Source: CATOSD01 sp034422735 (GTDB lineage Bacteria > Chloroflexota > Dehalococcoidia > Lucifugimonadales > CATOSD01). Taken from it: DNA of 64,000 nt. The translations under genes and the position numbers were made by a program. The notes beneath the pieces were generated by a model. That model had not been told where the DNA came from and searched no databases. It was given only the letters and a program-made list of their open reading frames with translations. The stretch covers positions 1 to 64,000 of the forward strand of contig DAOUJL010000057.1 of assembly GCA_034422735.1 (NCBI GenBank). Direction: 5' to 3'. This document shows, in pieces, positions 33,986 through 42,852 of the stretch; the stretch's first letter is position 1, and the number at the start of each line of letters is the position of its first letter.

Positions 33986-35731
33986 ATGCGCTCATTCCTC
34001 GCTACGTTGTTCGCCGCCGCTCTCACTCTTGCGGCGCTTGCCTGTCAGGGCCCCGCCGGCCCGCAAGGTCCCACCGGCGATCCCGGACCTCCGGGCGCGG
34101 CGGCCGACCCCGAGATTGTGGACGAAACTATGGTCGCGTCCTTGGTGGAGCGGATGCTGGGGGAGTCGCAGGCAGGGATGGGAGCGGTCCCCGCGCCCGG
34201 CAGGGCCAACCCGGCGGAGTACACCCGGTTCCTGGTGAGGAACGCCATCGACAGGTACGAATCGGACGGAATCGACGCCACGCTCGCCCACTACAATACA
34301 GAGGAGAGCATTGACGGCCAGTGGTACGTGTTCATTATCGACGAGGACGGGACGATGATCGCCCACGCCGCCAACCCCGACCTCGTCGGTATGCACGTGG
34401 ACGACATCCTCGGGCCTAACGGATACCCGGCAGGCGCCGCCGTGGTCGCGTCCGCGGACGAAGACGGCGGGTGGTTCAGCTATGACTTCCCCAACCCCGA
34501 CACGGGCGGCGTCGAGACCAAGCACTCCTGGATGGTGATCCACGACGGCTTCACCTTCGGCACGGGCTGGTACGAGCGCGGCCCGGCGAAATCGGACCCG
34601 CCCGCGTACACGAAGGCCTTCGTGCGACAGGCGATCAACCTTTACGGCGCCGTCGGCCTGGAAGACACCCTCGCCTACTACAAAACCGCCGATAGCGTCG
34701 ACGGCCAGTGGTACGTCTTCATTTTCGACGCGAACGACACTCTCATCGCCCACGCCGCCAACCCCGACCTCGTCGGAATGCATGCGTCCGACATCCTGGG
34801 ACCCAACGGATACCCGGCAGGCGCCGCCGTGGTCGCGTCCGCGGACGAAGACGGCGGGTGGTTCAGCTATGACTTTCCCAACCCCGACACGGGCGGCGTC
34901 GAGACCAAGCACTCCTGGATGGTGATCCACGACGGCTTCACCTTCGGCTCGGGATGGTACGAGCGCGGCCCGTCCAAGGCCGACCCGCCGGCGTACACGA
35001 AGGCCTTCGTGCGGCAGGCGATCAACCTGTATGACGCCGTCGGCCTGGATGACACCATCGCCTACTACAACGCCAAAGAGAGCATCGACGGCCAGTGGTA
35101 CGTCTTCATTGGTGACGAGGACAAGACCATGCTCGCCCACGCCGCCAACCCCGACCTCGTCGGAATGCACGCGTCCGAAATCCTGGGACCAAACGGATAC
35201 CCGGCGGGCGCCGCGGTGGCCGCGGTCGCGGACGAGGACGGCGAATGGTTCAGCTATGACTTCCCCAGCCCAGACGCGGGCGTCGAGACCAAGCACTCCT
35301 GGATGGTGCTACACGACGGCCTCACCTTCGGCTCCGGCTGGTACGAGCGCGGCCCCGCAAAGTCCGACGCGCCCGCGTACACCAAGACTTTCGTGCGGCA
35401 GGCCATAAACCTGTACGACGCGATTGGCCTGGAAGACACCATCGCCTACTACAACACCAGGGAAAGCGTGGACGGGCAGTGGTACGTCTTCATCATCGAC
35501 GCGGACGGCTACACGATTTCTCACTACAATGCCGATTTCATAGGGCGGGACCCCAGCTTGCGCGTGGACGCCACGGGGCGTTTCTACGGCGACGAACTGC
35601 TGGGCGCGACCGAGTCGGGGCGATGGGTCGACTACGTGCTGATCAACCCGGAGACGGGCGACGAACGGCAGAAACACACGTGGATCGTGCGGCACGGCGG
35701 CCTGCTCTTCGCGTCGGGCTGGTACGAGTAA
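33986..35731 (+). CDS. lipoprotein with collagen-like linker and four Cache-like repeats
   Basis: 581 residues from ATG 33986. A lipoprotein signal ends in the lipobox LAALAC (Cys20), followed by five Gly-x-y triplets (GPAGPQGPTGDPGPPG). After a helix come four tandem copies of about 129 residues (period 387 bases; the last step is 384). Each reads like a Cache_2-type sensor: AxxxYxxxGxxxTxAYYN, DGQWYVFIxDxDxTxxAHAANPDLVGM, DExGxWFSYDFPNPDTG, GSGWYERGP. The fourth is more diverged. Cache domains bind small ligands outside the cell in receptors, but here there is no output domain, so it may be a surface ligand binder. Repeats 1 and 2 are almost identical in DNA. Confidence 0.85.
   Translation: MRSFLATLFAAALTLAALACQGPAGPQGPTGDPGPPGAAADPEIVDETMVASLVERMLGESQAGMGAVPAPGRANPAEYTRFLVRNAIDRYESDGIDATLAHYNTEESIDGQWYVFIIDEDGTMIAHAANPDLVGMHVDDILGPNGYPAGAAVVASADEDGGWFSYDFPNPDTGGVETKHSWMVIHDGFTFGTGWYERGPAKSDPPAYTKAFVRQAINLYGAVGLEDTLAYYKTADSVDGQWYVFIFDANDTLIAHAANPDLVGMHASDILGPNGYPAGAAVVASADEDGGWFSYDFPNPDTGGVETKHSWMVIHDGFTFGSGWYERGPSKADPPAYTKAFVRQAINLYDAVGLDDTIAYYNAKESIDGQWYVFIGDEDKTMLAHAANPDLVGMHASEILGPNGYPAGAAVAAVADEDGEWFSYDFPSPDAGVETKHSWMVLHDGLTFGSGWYERGPAKSDAPAYTKTFVRQAINLYDAIGLEDTIAYYNTRESVDGQWYVFIIDADGYTISHYNADFIGRDPSLRVDATGRFYGDELLGATESGRWVDYVLINPETGDERQKHTWIVRHGGLLFASGWYE
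34220..35731 (+). repeat. four tandem 387-bp coding repeats
   Basis: Units begin at 34220, 34607, 34994 and 35378, in register with the Tyr-Thr codons that open each Cache-like domain. Over about 165 bases near 34420-34580, repeats 1 and 2 differ at only about 4 positions, mostly silent, which points to recent duplication or gene conversion. Confidence 0.9.
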
Positions 35732-35769
35732 CACCGGGCGACGCCGCCTTGTCTGCTAAACAGCGGGAG

Positions 35770-36711
35770 ATGGGAGATAGCCTGCGACCGGCTGAGGACT
35801 CCGGCCCGGATGTCGTCTGCTTTGGGTTTCTGACGCACAGCCTCCTGCTGATGGTGGAAGACCTGCCGCCCCCCAACGGCGGCGCCGCGATGAAGGAGTC
35901 CGTAGAGACCGTGGGCGACGACGCCGCGATAATCTCCTGCATCCTGACCAACTGGGGAGTTCGAACCAATCTGATTTCCTCTCCTTTCGGCGACGACTAC
36001 TACGGACATAGAATCAGGGAACACCTGGAGAGCTGGGGAGTGGATGCCGGGCAGCGTCTCGTCGAGGGATTCGAGACCCCGCTGGAGGTCGCGATCCTGG
36101 ATGCCCAGGGAGGCCGCACCTACTTCCAGCGCCGCGAACCTTCCGCCCTTGCCGAGCTCAGGGCGCCGGGCGTCGCCGAGCTGGCGGGGGCGGGGATGCT
36201 GTACGTCGACTGGTACGACGGCAAGAGCGTAGCCGAGGCCGCGGCGACGGCGTCCGCGCTCGGTGTGCCCGTGTTCGTGAACCTGGAGTCGCGCTATGAG
36301 GAAGAGGCGTCTCGTTCGGGGCTGCTCCCCCACGCCAGCATCTGCCAGGTCTCCATGGACGAGCCGGAGGCCACCGGAAGACCGGAGGACATTGCCCGAT
36401 CCCTGATCGACCGCGGCGTGGGAACGGTGCTCGTTACCCAGGGCGAACGAGGCAGCCTGGTCGCCGGCGCAGGCTGGGTCTACCGCGTGAGATCGCCCGC
36501 CGTCGAGATCGTCGACTGCTTCGGCGCCGGAGCGGCATACTCTGCCGCGGCAATCTACGGTATGCGGAACGTATGGCCGCTTGAGCGCGTCGCGCGGTTC
36601 GCCGCCGCGTACTCGGGGCTCAAGTGCGAGGTGTCGGGGATTGCGGGTCTGACCATCGCCGAGATCCAGAAGACCGCCGATACCTTGGAATCGACTCGTT
36701 CGCGGCTGTAA
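35770..36711 (+). CDS. PfkB-family sugar kinase homologue lacking the catalytic Asp
   Basis: 313 residues of the ribokinase/PfkB fold. GGAAMKESVETVGDDAAI is close to the substrate-binding N-terminus, VLVTQGERGSLV is the ATP-region strand, and DCFGAGAAYSAAAIYGM is the second signature. In active kinases this reads GAGD; here the catalytic Asp is Ala255 (codon GCG). The protein may be a binding or regulatory pseudokinase unless another residue substitutes. The start is uncertain: ATG 35770 touches GGGAG, and TTG at 35749 is possible. It is followed 13 bases later by a phosphotriesterase-family gene, likely co-transcribed. Confidence 0.8.
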   Translation: MGDSLRPAEDSGPDVVCFGFLTHSLLLMVEDLPPPNGGAAMKESVETVGDDAAIISCILTNWGVRTNLISSPFGDDYYGHRIREHLESWGVDAGQRLVEGFETPLEVAILDAQGGRTYFQRREPSALAELRAPGVAELAGAGMLYVDWYDGKSVAEAAATASALGVPVFVNLESRYEEEASRSGLLPHASICQVSMDEPEATGRPEDIARSLIDRGVGTVLVTQGERGSLVAGAGWVYRVRSPAVEIVDCFGAGAAYSAAAIYGMRNVWPLERVARFAAAYSGLKCEVSGIAGLTIAEIQKTADTLESTRSRL

Positions 36712-36724
36712 CCGGAGGTGCTGA

Positions 36725-37681
36725 ATGGCAACCATAAACTCGGTACTGGGGCCGCTGGACACGGCCGAACTGGGATTCACACTTCCGCACGAGCACCTCG
36801 TCGATTCGTCGGCGGGCATTCGTGTCACGTACCCGGAGCTTGAGCAACGCGACAAGGTGCTGGACATGGCGCTCGAGTCGTTCAGCGAGGCCAAGGCGGG
36901 CGGCGTCGACACAGTCGTCGAGGTCTCCCCGCTGGACCTGGGACGCGACGTCGTCCTGATGCGAGAGGTATCGGAGCGGACCGGGGTGAATTTCATCTGC
37001 TGCACCGGCTGCTGGCTGGACATTCCCAGGAGTTTCTGGGGCCGGGACAAGGACTTCATCGCGGAACTGTGGGTGCGGGAGATAGAGCAGGGTATCGACG
37101 GCACGGACATCAAGGCCGGTGTCATCAAGGTCGCCACGAGCGATCCGATATTGGGGCAGGAAGAATTGATGCTGCGGGCGTCGGCACAGACACACCTGCG
37201 CACCGGTGTGCCTATCTCGACCCACACGCCCACACAATCGCGGATTGGCCTGGAGCAGGTGCGTATCCTGACCGAGGAGGGCGTAGAGCCGCACCGGATC
37301 TACGTCGGGCACCTCAGCAACACGCTCGCTCCGGACTACCACCACGAGCTTGCGCGGCTCGGCGTATGGCTGGGCTGGGACATCAACAGTCCCTTCAGCA
37401 GTCCCGGCCTTCCTCCATGGCAGAAGCGGACCGATTACCTGAAGGCGCGGCTGGACGAGGGGCTGGCCCCAAACATGATGATGTCACACGACTGGAACAT
37501 CGTGCTCTCGCGCATCAGCTCGTCGGGGACGCCCGGCAGGCAACAGAACCCCGACGGATACTTGTGGCTCAGCCGCGCCGTCATCCCCAGGCTAATGGAC
37601 TTGGGCATTCCGGTTGGCGTAATCGACCGGATGATGGTCGACAACCCGCGCATGTACTTCGAGGGCGCCCGTCCAGCGTGA
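36725..37681 (+). CDS. phosphotriesterase-family metal-dependent hydrolase
   Basis: 318-residue TIM-barrel amidohydrolase of the PTE family. The full bimetal site is visible: His22 and His24 (LPHEHL), Lys135 (AGVIKVATS, carbamylated in relatives), His167 (STHTPT), His196 (GHLSNT) and Asp256 (SHDWN). ATG 36725 follows GGAGGTG. Family members hydrolyse lactones or phosphotriesters; a lactone from sugar or signalling metabolism fits the neighbouring PfkB-like protein, but the substrate is inference. Confidence 0.9.
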   Translation: MATINSVLGPLDTAELGFTLPHEHLVDSSAGIRVTYPELEQRDKVLDMALESFSEAKAGGVDTVVEVSPLDLGRDVVLMREVSERTGVNFICCTGCWLDIPRSFWGRDKDFIAELWVREIEQGIDGTDIKAGVIKVATSDPILGQEELMLRASAQTHLRTGVPISTHTPTQSRIGLEQVRILTEEGVEPHRIYVGHLSNTLAPDYHHELARLGVWLGWDINSPFSSPGLPPWQKRTDYLKARLDEGLAPNMMMSHDWNIVLSRISSSGTPGRQQNPDGYLWLSRAVIPRLMDLGIPVGVIDRMMVDNPRMYFEGARPA

Positions 37682-37724
37682 CGCCGCGCTCCCTCTCTCC
37701 CTGTCCGAAGTCGGGGGCTTGCCG

Positions 37725-39662
37725 CTACGGCAGATTCTCGATCGGCACTGGCTCCACAGCCTCGGCCAACTCAAACCCGAACACCCTGGAATAGAAGTAC
37801 AGCTCGGCGTCCAGCGCGCGCTTGATGTTGGCCGCCATGCGAAAGCCGTGCTGCTCTCCCCCGAACGCTACGTAGGCAACGGGCAGACCCTTCTGACGCA
37901 GCGCGTCGAGCATCATCTCGGCCTGGTTGGGCGGCACCACCTTGTCCTCCAGCCCCTGGAACAGGATGATGGGGCACGACAGCCGCTCGGTGTGGTGGAT
38001 GGGCGAGCGCTCGACGTACAGGTCCTTTCTATCAGGGTAGGGGCCGATCATCGTGTCCAGGTAGCGGGACTCGAACTTGTGCGTGTCCAGCGCCAGCGCC
38101 TCCAGGTCGCTGATGCCGTAGTAGCTCGCGCCCGCGCTGAACACGTCGCGGAAGGTGAGCGCCGAAAGCGTGGTGTAGCCGCCCGCGCTGCCTCCCTTGA
38201 TGGCCATTCTGTCCGCGTCCACGTCGCCACGCTCCGCCAGGAAGCGTGCCCCGTTCGCGCAGTCGTCCACGTCCACGATGCCCCAGTTGCCATTGAGCCG
38301 CCGCCTGTAGGCCGTGCCGTAACCTGTGCTGCCGCCGTAGTTGACGTCGAGCAGCGCGAAGCCGCGGCTGGTCCAGTACTGGATGTCCAGCCTCTGCGAC
38401 GTCGAGGTCGCGGCCGTCGGCCCGCCGTGGCTGATTACGATCAGAGGCGGCCTTTCGCCCGGCGGAGGGTCGTAGTCCGGGTTCCGCGGCGGGTAGAAGA
38501 AGGCATGGGCGGTCAGGCCGTCGCCGGTGGAGAACTCGATAGCCTCAGGACTGGAGACGTAGCCCGGGTCGACCGACACGTCGCTGGTGCTGCGTAACGT
38601 CTCGGTCCGGCCTGTCGCGAGCTCGTGTAGCATGAGCGACTCGGGCATCGAGGGCGAGCCTGCCGCGAACACGGCAAGGCCGGACGACACCCGCAGGCCG
38701 GACCTGCCTATGTCGGTGAACGGCGTCGGCACAGGCTGTAGCACGCCGGTCTCGGTGTCCAGGTCACCCACGTGCCACGTGCCGCGCTGGTTGTAGGCGC
38801 AGATGATGCGCCCGGCGGAGGCGAAGCCGTAGGCGGACATTCCGAGTCCCCACTGGGGCATCCCGAACTCGGCCTCCATCGCACACACCGCCTCCACCTG
38901 TCCGTCGCGCCAGCGGTGCAGGTTCCACCAGCCGGACCCGTCGGACGCGAAGTAGAGCGCGCCGTCCGGCGACCACTCCGGCTGGAAGATTGACTCGTAC
39001 GCGCCGCCCGCCACCAGCACGCGCTCGGCGAGCGCGCCCGACTCGTCCAGGTCCGCCACCCACAGCTCGGTGCCGTCCCAGGGCATGTTGGGGTGTTTCC
39101 AGGTTAGCCACGCGAGGCGCGCTCCATCGCTGCTGATGCGCGGCGATGAGTAGAAGTTGTTGCCGGACACCAGCACTCGCGCCGCGCCGCTCCCCAGGTC
39201 GATGCTCACCAGCGTGTTGACCGGCTCGCGCCAGGGCGAGGTGTGATCCTCGCGCACGCACACCATGCGGTTGCGGGCCGCGTCGATTGCGCCGTCGGCG
39301 TAGCGCATGTCCATCGCGGACGTAACCGGCGACGGCGACTCGCCGGGGCGTTGCCGGTAGAGGCGTTGGTCGGCGTAGTTCGAGAAGTAGACCACGCCGT
39401 CCGCGACGGTGAAGTCTCCCCCGCCGTACTCGTGGACGGTGGTGCGCACGTTGAAGTCGGGAGGCGTAAGCTCTCTGACGTTGCCGTCCGACGCCCGGCG
39501 CATGATGACGTTGCGGCCGCCCTCGGACGCGCGCCGCTCGATCCAGTACACGTCCCCGCCGTCAATCGCGGTCTGCCCGATTCCGGTCGTGCCGGACGCT
39601 ATGACGTCGGACGTGATCGGCGACTTCCACGAACCGTAGGGCGCAACTCTCGCATCGGCCAA
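37725..39662 (-). CDS. S9-family peptidase (acylaminoacyl/prolyl-oligopeptidase type)
   Basis: 645 residues: an N-terminal beta-propeller with WD-like repeats (SSDGARLAWLTWKHPNMPW, FQPEWSPDGALYFASD) and a C-terminal alpha/beta hydrolase. The catalytic Ser is in KGGSAGGYTTL, the Asp in GLEDKVVPPNQ and the His in GGEQHGFRM. No signal peptide, so intracellular cleavage of short or acylated peptides is likely. It converges on the PTE gene. Confidence 0.93.
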   Translation of the reverse strand: MADARVAPYGSWKSPITSDVIASGTTGIGQTAIDGGDVYWIERRASEGGRNVIMRRASDGNVRELTPPDFNVRTTVHEYGGGDFTVADGVVYFSNYADQRLYRQRPGESPSPVTSAMDMRYADGAIDAARNRMVCVREDHTSPWREPVNTLVSIDLGSGAARVLVSGNNFYSSPRISSDGARLAWLTWKHPNMPWDGTELWVADLDESGALAERVLVAGGAYESIFQPEWSPDGALYFASDGSGWWNLHRWRDGQVEAVCAMEAEFGMPQWGLGMSAYGFASAGRIICAYNQRGTWHVGDLDTETGVLQPVPTPFTDIGRSGLRVSSGLAVFAAGSPSMPESLMLHELATGRTETLRSTSDVSVDPGYVSSPEAIEFSTGDGLTAHAFFYPPRNPDYDPPPGERPPLIVISHGGPTAATSTSQRLDIQYWTSRGFALLDVNYGGSTGYGTAYRRRLNGNWGIVDVDDCANGARFLAERGDVDADRMAIKGGSAGGYTTLSALTFRDVFSAGASYYGISDLEALALDTHKFESRYLDTMIGPYPDRKDLYVERSPIHHTERLSCPIILFQGLEDKVVPPNQAEMMLDALRQKGLPVAYVAFGGEQHGFRMAANIKRALDAELYFYSRVFGFELAEAVEPVPIENLP

Positions 39663-39677
39663 CGCAGGCCTCCTTTA

Positions 39678-39720
39678 AGTCCCTTCCCCCTCGCAGGGGG
39701 AAGGTCAGGATGGGGGTGAC
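39678..39720 (+). repeat. REP-like palindrome, type B
   Basis: Core CCTTCCCCC, a 4-base spacer, GGGGGAAGG, then the tail TCAGGATGGGGGTGA. The same element occurs near 41.04, 53.09 and 56.82 kb. Here it lies between the S9 peptidase and the phosphatase-like gene. Confidence 0.85.
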
Positions 39721-39742
39721 GGACGGGGTGTCGTATAGGCGC

Positions 39743-40507
39743 TCAGACCAGCAGCGCCTCTTCCAGGCTGCGTACCAGCGCGTCGTCTCCGCCGTGCCGC
39801 TCCAGGTAGCCCCGCATACCGCCGTATCGCTGTTTGAGCGTGTCCAGCACGTGCTCCATAGTCTCCGGGCGGGCGTCGTAGATGTAGGGCGGGAGATGTT
39901 CGTACCGAGTCTCCTGGGTCTTGTTGTCGTTCTCCCACCAGTGGTCGAGCAGCCTGGGCATGTAGCGCGCGGTGAGGGCGTAGTCCCTCACGATATCCTC
40001 GTCATCCACGCCGAGCGCCCCCAACAGCACCGCGACCACAAGTCCGGTGCGGTCCTTGCCGGCGGAGCAGTGGACCACCGCCGGCAGCGCTCCCGGCTCG
40101 GCGATCCTCCTGAGAGACTCCACGATTCCCTCGCCGTACAGTGGCTGCTCCAGCCGTCTGAGATAGTCCAGCGGAACGGCCATCGCCTGCGACGCCTCAC
40201 TGCTGTCCTCCGGCATGTCGCCGTCGTCGATCAGCGGGATGTTGTGATACCGCGTCGGCGGTCTCGCGAGCGGCCCGTCGTCGGTCCGAGCGGCCACTCC
40301 CGGCTGCCGCAGGTCGATCACCGTCCTCACGCCGAGTTCGCCCCGCGCACGCGCGGCGTCCGCCTCGGTCATCGTGTGGACCTCGCTGCTGCGATAGAGC
40401 CGGCCCCACGCGACGGCGCCGCCGCGTCGCGTGGCGTAACCACCAACGTCACGGAAGTTGAAACAGCGCTCGAACGCGATATGGCGCTGTCCTAACTCAT
40501 CAGCCAC
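39743..40507 (-). CDS. tyrosine/dual-specificity phosphatase-like protein
   Basis: 254 residues of the bacterial PTP family related to LipA/PtpB-type phosphatases. FRDVGGYATRRGGAVAWGRLYRS is the usual N-terminal block, TVIDLRQP follows, and the active-site loop is HCSAGKDRTG with the nucleophilic Cys and Arg; Lys and Asp inside the loop suggest activity on phosphoinositides as well. I take GTG 40507, which has GGAAGAG 7 bases upstream and overlaps the preceding gene by 8 bases; ATG 40570 would add 21 residues. Confidence 0.88.
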   Translation of the reverse strand: MADELGQRHIAFERCFNFRDVGGYATRRGGAVAWGRLYRSSEVHTMTEADAARARGELGVRTVIDLRQPGVAARTDDGPLARPPTRYHNIPLIDDGDMPEDSSEASQAMAVPLDYLRRLEQPLYGEGIVESLRRIAEPGALPAVVHCSAGKDRTGLVVAVLLGALGVDDEDIVRDYALTARYMPRLLDHWWENDNKTQETRYEHLPPYIYDARPETMEHVLDTLKQRYGGMRGYLERHGGDDALVRSLEEALLV

Positions 40508-40922
40508 GGGCCAACTCTTCCCGCAGGCGATCTTCCCGCTCCTGGACTTCGGGAGTAAACGCCTCGCCAAAGTCGGACGCTTCGTATAGCGGACGAATCT
40601 CGATTTCGCTGGGCCCCGGCATGGGGTTGGGGCAGCGATTGACCCACTCCACCGCCTCGTCCATGTCCTTCACTTCCCACAGCCAGAAACCGGCCACAAG
40701 CTCGCCGGTCGCGCCAAACGGCCCGTCGATGACGGTGCGGCTCGGCCCGTCGAAAGCAACGCGCTTGCCCTGCGACGTGGGCTTCAGGCCCTCTCCCGCC
40801 AGCATCACGCCGGCCTCTACCAGTTCCTCGTTGAAGCGGCCCATCGCCTCGAACAACTCCGCCGAGGGCATGACGCCCGCTTCGCTGTCTTCGGTCGCCT
40901 TGACCAGCACCATCACTCGCAT
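40500..40922 (-). CDS. YCII/DGPF-domain protein
   Basis: 140 residues beginning MRVMVLVKATEDSEAG, with the family motif IDGPFGATGELVAGFWLWEV. YCII/DGPF proteins are small ferredoxin-like-fold proteins often found near sigma factors or oxidoreductases; most have no known reaction. It overlaps the phosphatase gene by 8 bases, so they form a two-gene unit. Confidence 0.85.
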   Translation of the reverse strand: MRVMVLVKATEDSEAGVMPSAELFEAMGRFNEELVEAGVMLAGEGLKPTSQGKRVAFDGPSRTVIDGPFGATGELVAGFWLWEVKDMDEAVEWVNRCPNPMPGPSEIEIRPLYEASDFGEAFTPEVQEREDRLREELARG

Positions 40923-41330
40923 GATTCAAACCTCCTCCTCCAGTGTACACCCCGAAGGCTCTGCCAGTTGTGACCGGAAATTGTACACGAAGACGGGCGG
41001 GGCCTCATGTGACTGTTCAAACTTTGTGATTGCCAAAAGCCCCTTTCCCCTTGACGGGGGAAGGTTAGGATGGGGGGTGAAGGCCCTTTGTTCAGGTTAG
41101 CCTCATCAGTTCTGAACAATTGAAATGAGTGTTGTGTGACTGATTGGTGTGGTAAGGTGGCGTGCAACATACTGGTGATTGCCGCTTGTGTCCAATCCGT
41201 GGCAGTGCACACTGTAACTGACTGGGTTTCACCGCGTTTCACTGTGGCACTAAAGCGAGAGTGTGGTAGAGCTTGCGCAGGTCGTAAGCGTCTTCGCCGC
41301 ACGGAACCAGTAGACAAAGGGGGGAGAGTT
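40923..41330. other. intergenic region with repeat
   Basis: No convincing gene in 408 bases. It contains a type B palindrome at 41040-41081. The part from 41084 to 41330 is AT-richer and open in one frame, but that frame looks like normal protein only after 41331. Confidence 0.6.
41040..41081 (+). repeat. REP-like palindrome, type B variant
   Basis: CCCTTTCCCC, TTGA, CGGGGGAAGG and the tail TTAGGATGGGGGGTGA. Same layout as the element at 39678 with a few substitutions. Confidence 0.8.
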
Positions 41331-41528
41331 TTGGCCAGGCAAGTAGAGACGGATTACCCAGACGATATTGAAGTAGGAACGAAGGCAGATGACGGTAGGC
41401 TGGCGCCAAACTCAGTGTACCTGAGTATTCACGCGAACAAGCAAGACATGCGCGTCCTGTCATCGAGCCAGGCGCTAAAGCTTGCCGCGGCCATACTCGA
41501 GACTGTGAGCGAGTTGCCAGTGGACTGA
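41331..41528 (+). CDS. 65-residue hypothetical protein
   Basis: TTG at 41331 follows GGGGGAGAG. The product is DDIEVGTKADDGRLAPNSVY, then LSIHANKQDMRVLSSSQALKL and a helical end. It looks like a compact folded domain but I know no family. The frame is open upstream for another 65 codons, but those have poor composition and no good ribosome binding site. Confidence 0.5.
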   Translation: MARQVETDYPDDIEVGTKADDGRLAPNSVYLSIHANKQDMRVLSSSQALKLAAAILETVSELPVD

Positions 41529-41666
41529 CCAGAGTCTGGTTACTCAATCATGTAATCCTCTATCATATCCTGCGTGATCCAGCACTAGCAGCAGTGCCCG
41601 TAATGGATGCCGGACTGATACTGCCAGCGGTTTCGGATTGGCCAGAAGAGGCAAGGAGGGACGAGA

Positions 41667-42059
41667 GTGGCTACAGAACAGATAACAGCCCAGAAGCCCT
41701 ACGTGATGCAGAACGTGGGCGACGCCTCCGAGGCGTTGCAGACGCCCGGCATGGTGCGCCAGCCGGCGATTCTGCCGGGCAAGGGCGACACCTCCAAGAT
41801 CTGGATGGGCAAGGTGACGGCGGCCCCGCGTGAGAAAGGCCCGCCCCACACACACCTTGAGGCGGAAACCGCGGTGTACGTGATGCAGGGCCACGTGCGC
41901 GTGCTGTTCGGCGAGAACTTCGAGGAATCGGTCGAGGCGGGGCCCGGCGACTTCCTGTTCGTGCCGGCCCACACCGCGCACATCGAGGAGAATCCCTACG
42001 ACGAGGAGATGGTGGCCATCCTCTGCCGCGCCCCAGACAACCTGGTGCAGAACCTCTAG
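41667..42059 (+). CDS. cupin-domain protein
   Basis: 130-residue single cupin. PPHTHLEAETAVYVMQGHVRVLFG holds the first metal motif (two His and Glu), and PGDFLFVPAHTAHIEENP the second with its His. It starts with GTG 41667 after AAGGAGGG. Small cupins can be isomerases, dioxygenases or sensors. It is followed 13 bases later by an SDR gene, so the two are likely co-expressed. Confidence 0.88.
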   Translation: MATEQITAQKPYVMQNVGDASEALQTPGMVRQPAILPGKGDTSKIWMGKVTAAPREKGPPHTHLEAETAVYVMQGHVRVLFGENFEESVEAGPGDFLFVPAHTAHIEENPYDEEMVAILCRAPDNLVQNL

Positions 42060-42072
42060 GCGCGAGTCAACC

Positions 42073-42840
42073 GTGGGCCGGATGGACGGGATGGTGGCTA
42101 TCGTCACCGGTGCCAGCCGGGGGCTTGGACGCGCCATCGCCAATGAGTACGCCGGCGAGGGCGCGAGCGTGGTCATCTGCGCCCGCGCCCAGTCACCGAC
42201 CGGCCTGGCCGGCACGCTCGAAGAGACCGCCGCGGACATCCAGAGGGCGGGCGGGGACGTGCTTGCCGTGGACTGCGACGTGACCGACGAGTCCCAGGTC
42301 GACGCGATGGTCCGGCAGGCGCTGGACCGCTACGGCGGGATCGACGTGCTCTTCAACAACGCAGGCGCCATGGTGCTGGGCGAGTCGATCCTGGAGATCG
42401 ACCCCGCACGCTGGGAACAAGTCATGCGCGTCAACGCCAACGGCCCCTACCTATGCTCCCGCGCAGTGCTGCCGGCGATGATGGAACAGCGGCGGGGCAG
42501 CATCATCAACGTCGGCTCCAGGATGGCCAACGATCCCGGCCTCGGCGGCGGCGTACTCTACAGCGCCAGCAAGGCTGCGCTGCACATGTTCAGCCTCTGC
42601 CTTGCCGACGAGGTGCGGGAGCACAACATCGCGGTCAACATACTGAGCCCCGGCTCGCTGCGCAGCGAGGGCTCCGCGGCCATCCCCTGGACGCAGCGCG
42701 ACTGGCACGAGAGGGTCGAGCCCAGCGCCGTCGGCCCGTGCGCCGTGTACCTGGCGATTCAGGACGCCGGAACGTTTACGGGCCAGTTGGTGCTACGCGC
42801 CGAGTTCGGTACGACCTGGGGACCGGGCGTCGGAGTGTGA
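42073..42840 (+). CDS. SDR-family oxidoreductase
   Basis: 255-residue classical short-chain dehydrogenase: VTGASRGLGRAIANEYAGEG, DVLFNNAGAMVLG, the catalytic Ser in INVGSRM, and YSASKAALHMF. GTG 42073 or ATG 42082 are both possible starts. It converges on the amino-acid-oxidase gene with a 12-base gap. Confidence 0.9.
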   Translation: MGRMDGMVAIVTGASRGLGRAIANEYAGEGASVVICARAQSPTGLAGTLEETAADIQRAGGDVLAVDCDVTDESQVDAMVRQALDRYGGIDVLFNNAGAMVLGESILEIDPARWEQVMRVNANGPYLCSRAVLPAMMEQRRGSIINVGSRMANDPGLGGGVLYSASKAALHMFSLCLADEVREHNIAVNILSPGSLRSEGSAAIPWTQRDWHERVEPSAVGPCAVYLAIQDAGTFTGQLVLRAEFGTTWGPGVGV

Positions 42841-42852
42841 CCCGCAATACGC

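Noticed and set aside
35632..37233. 533-residue minus-strand frame
   Set aside because: Opposite the PfkB-like and PTE genes, low-complexity Ser/Arg composition, no ribosome binding site.
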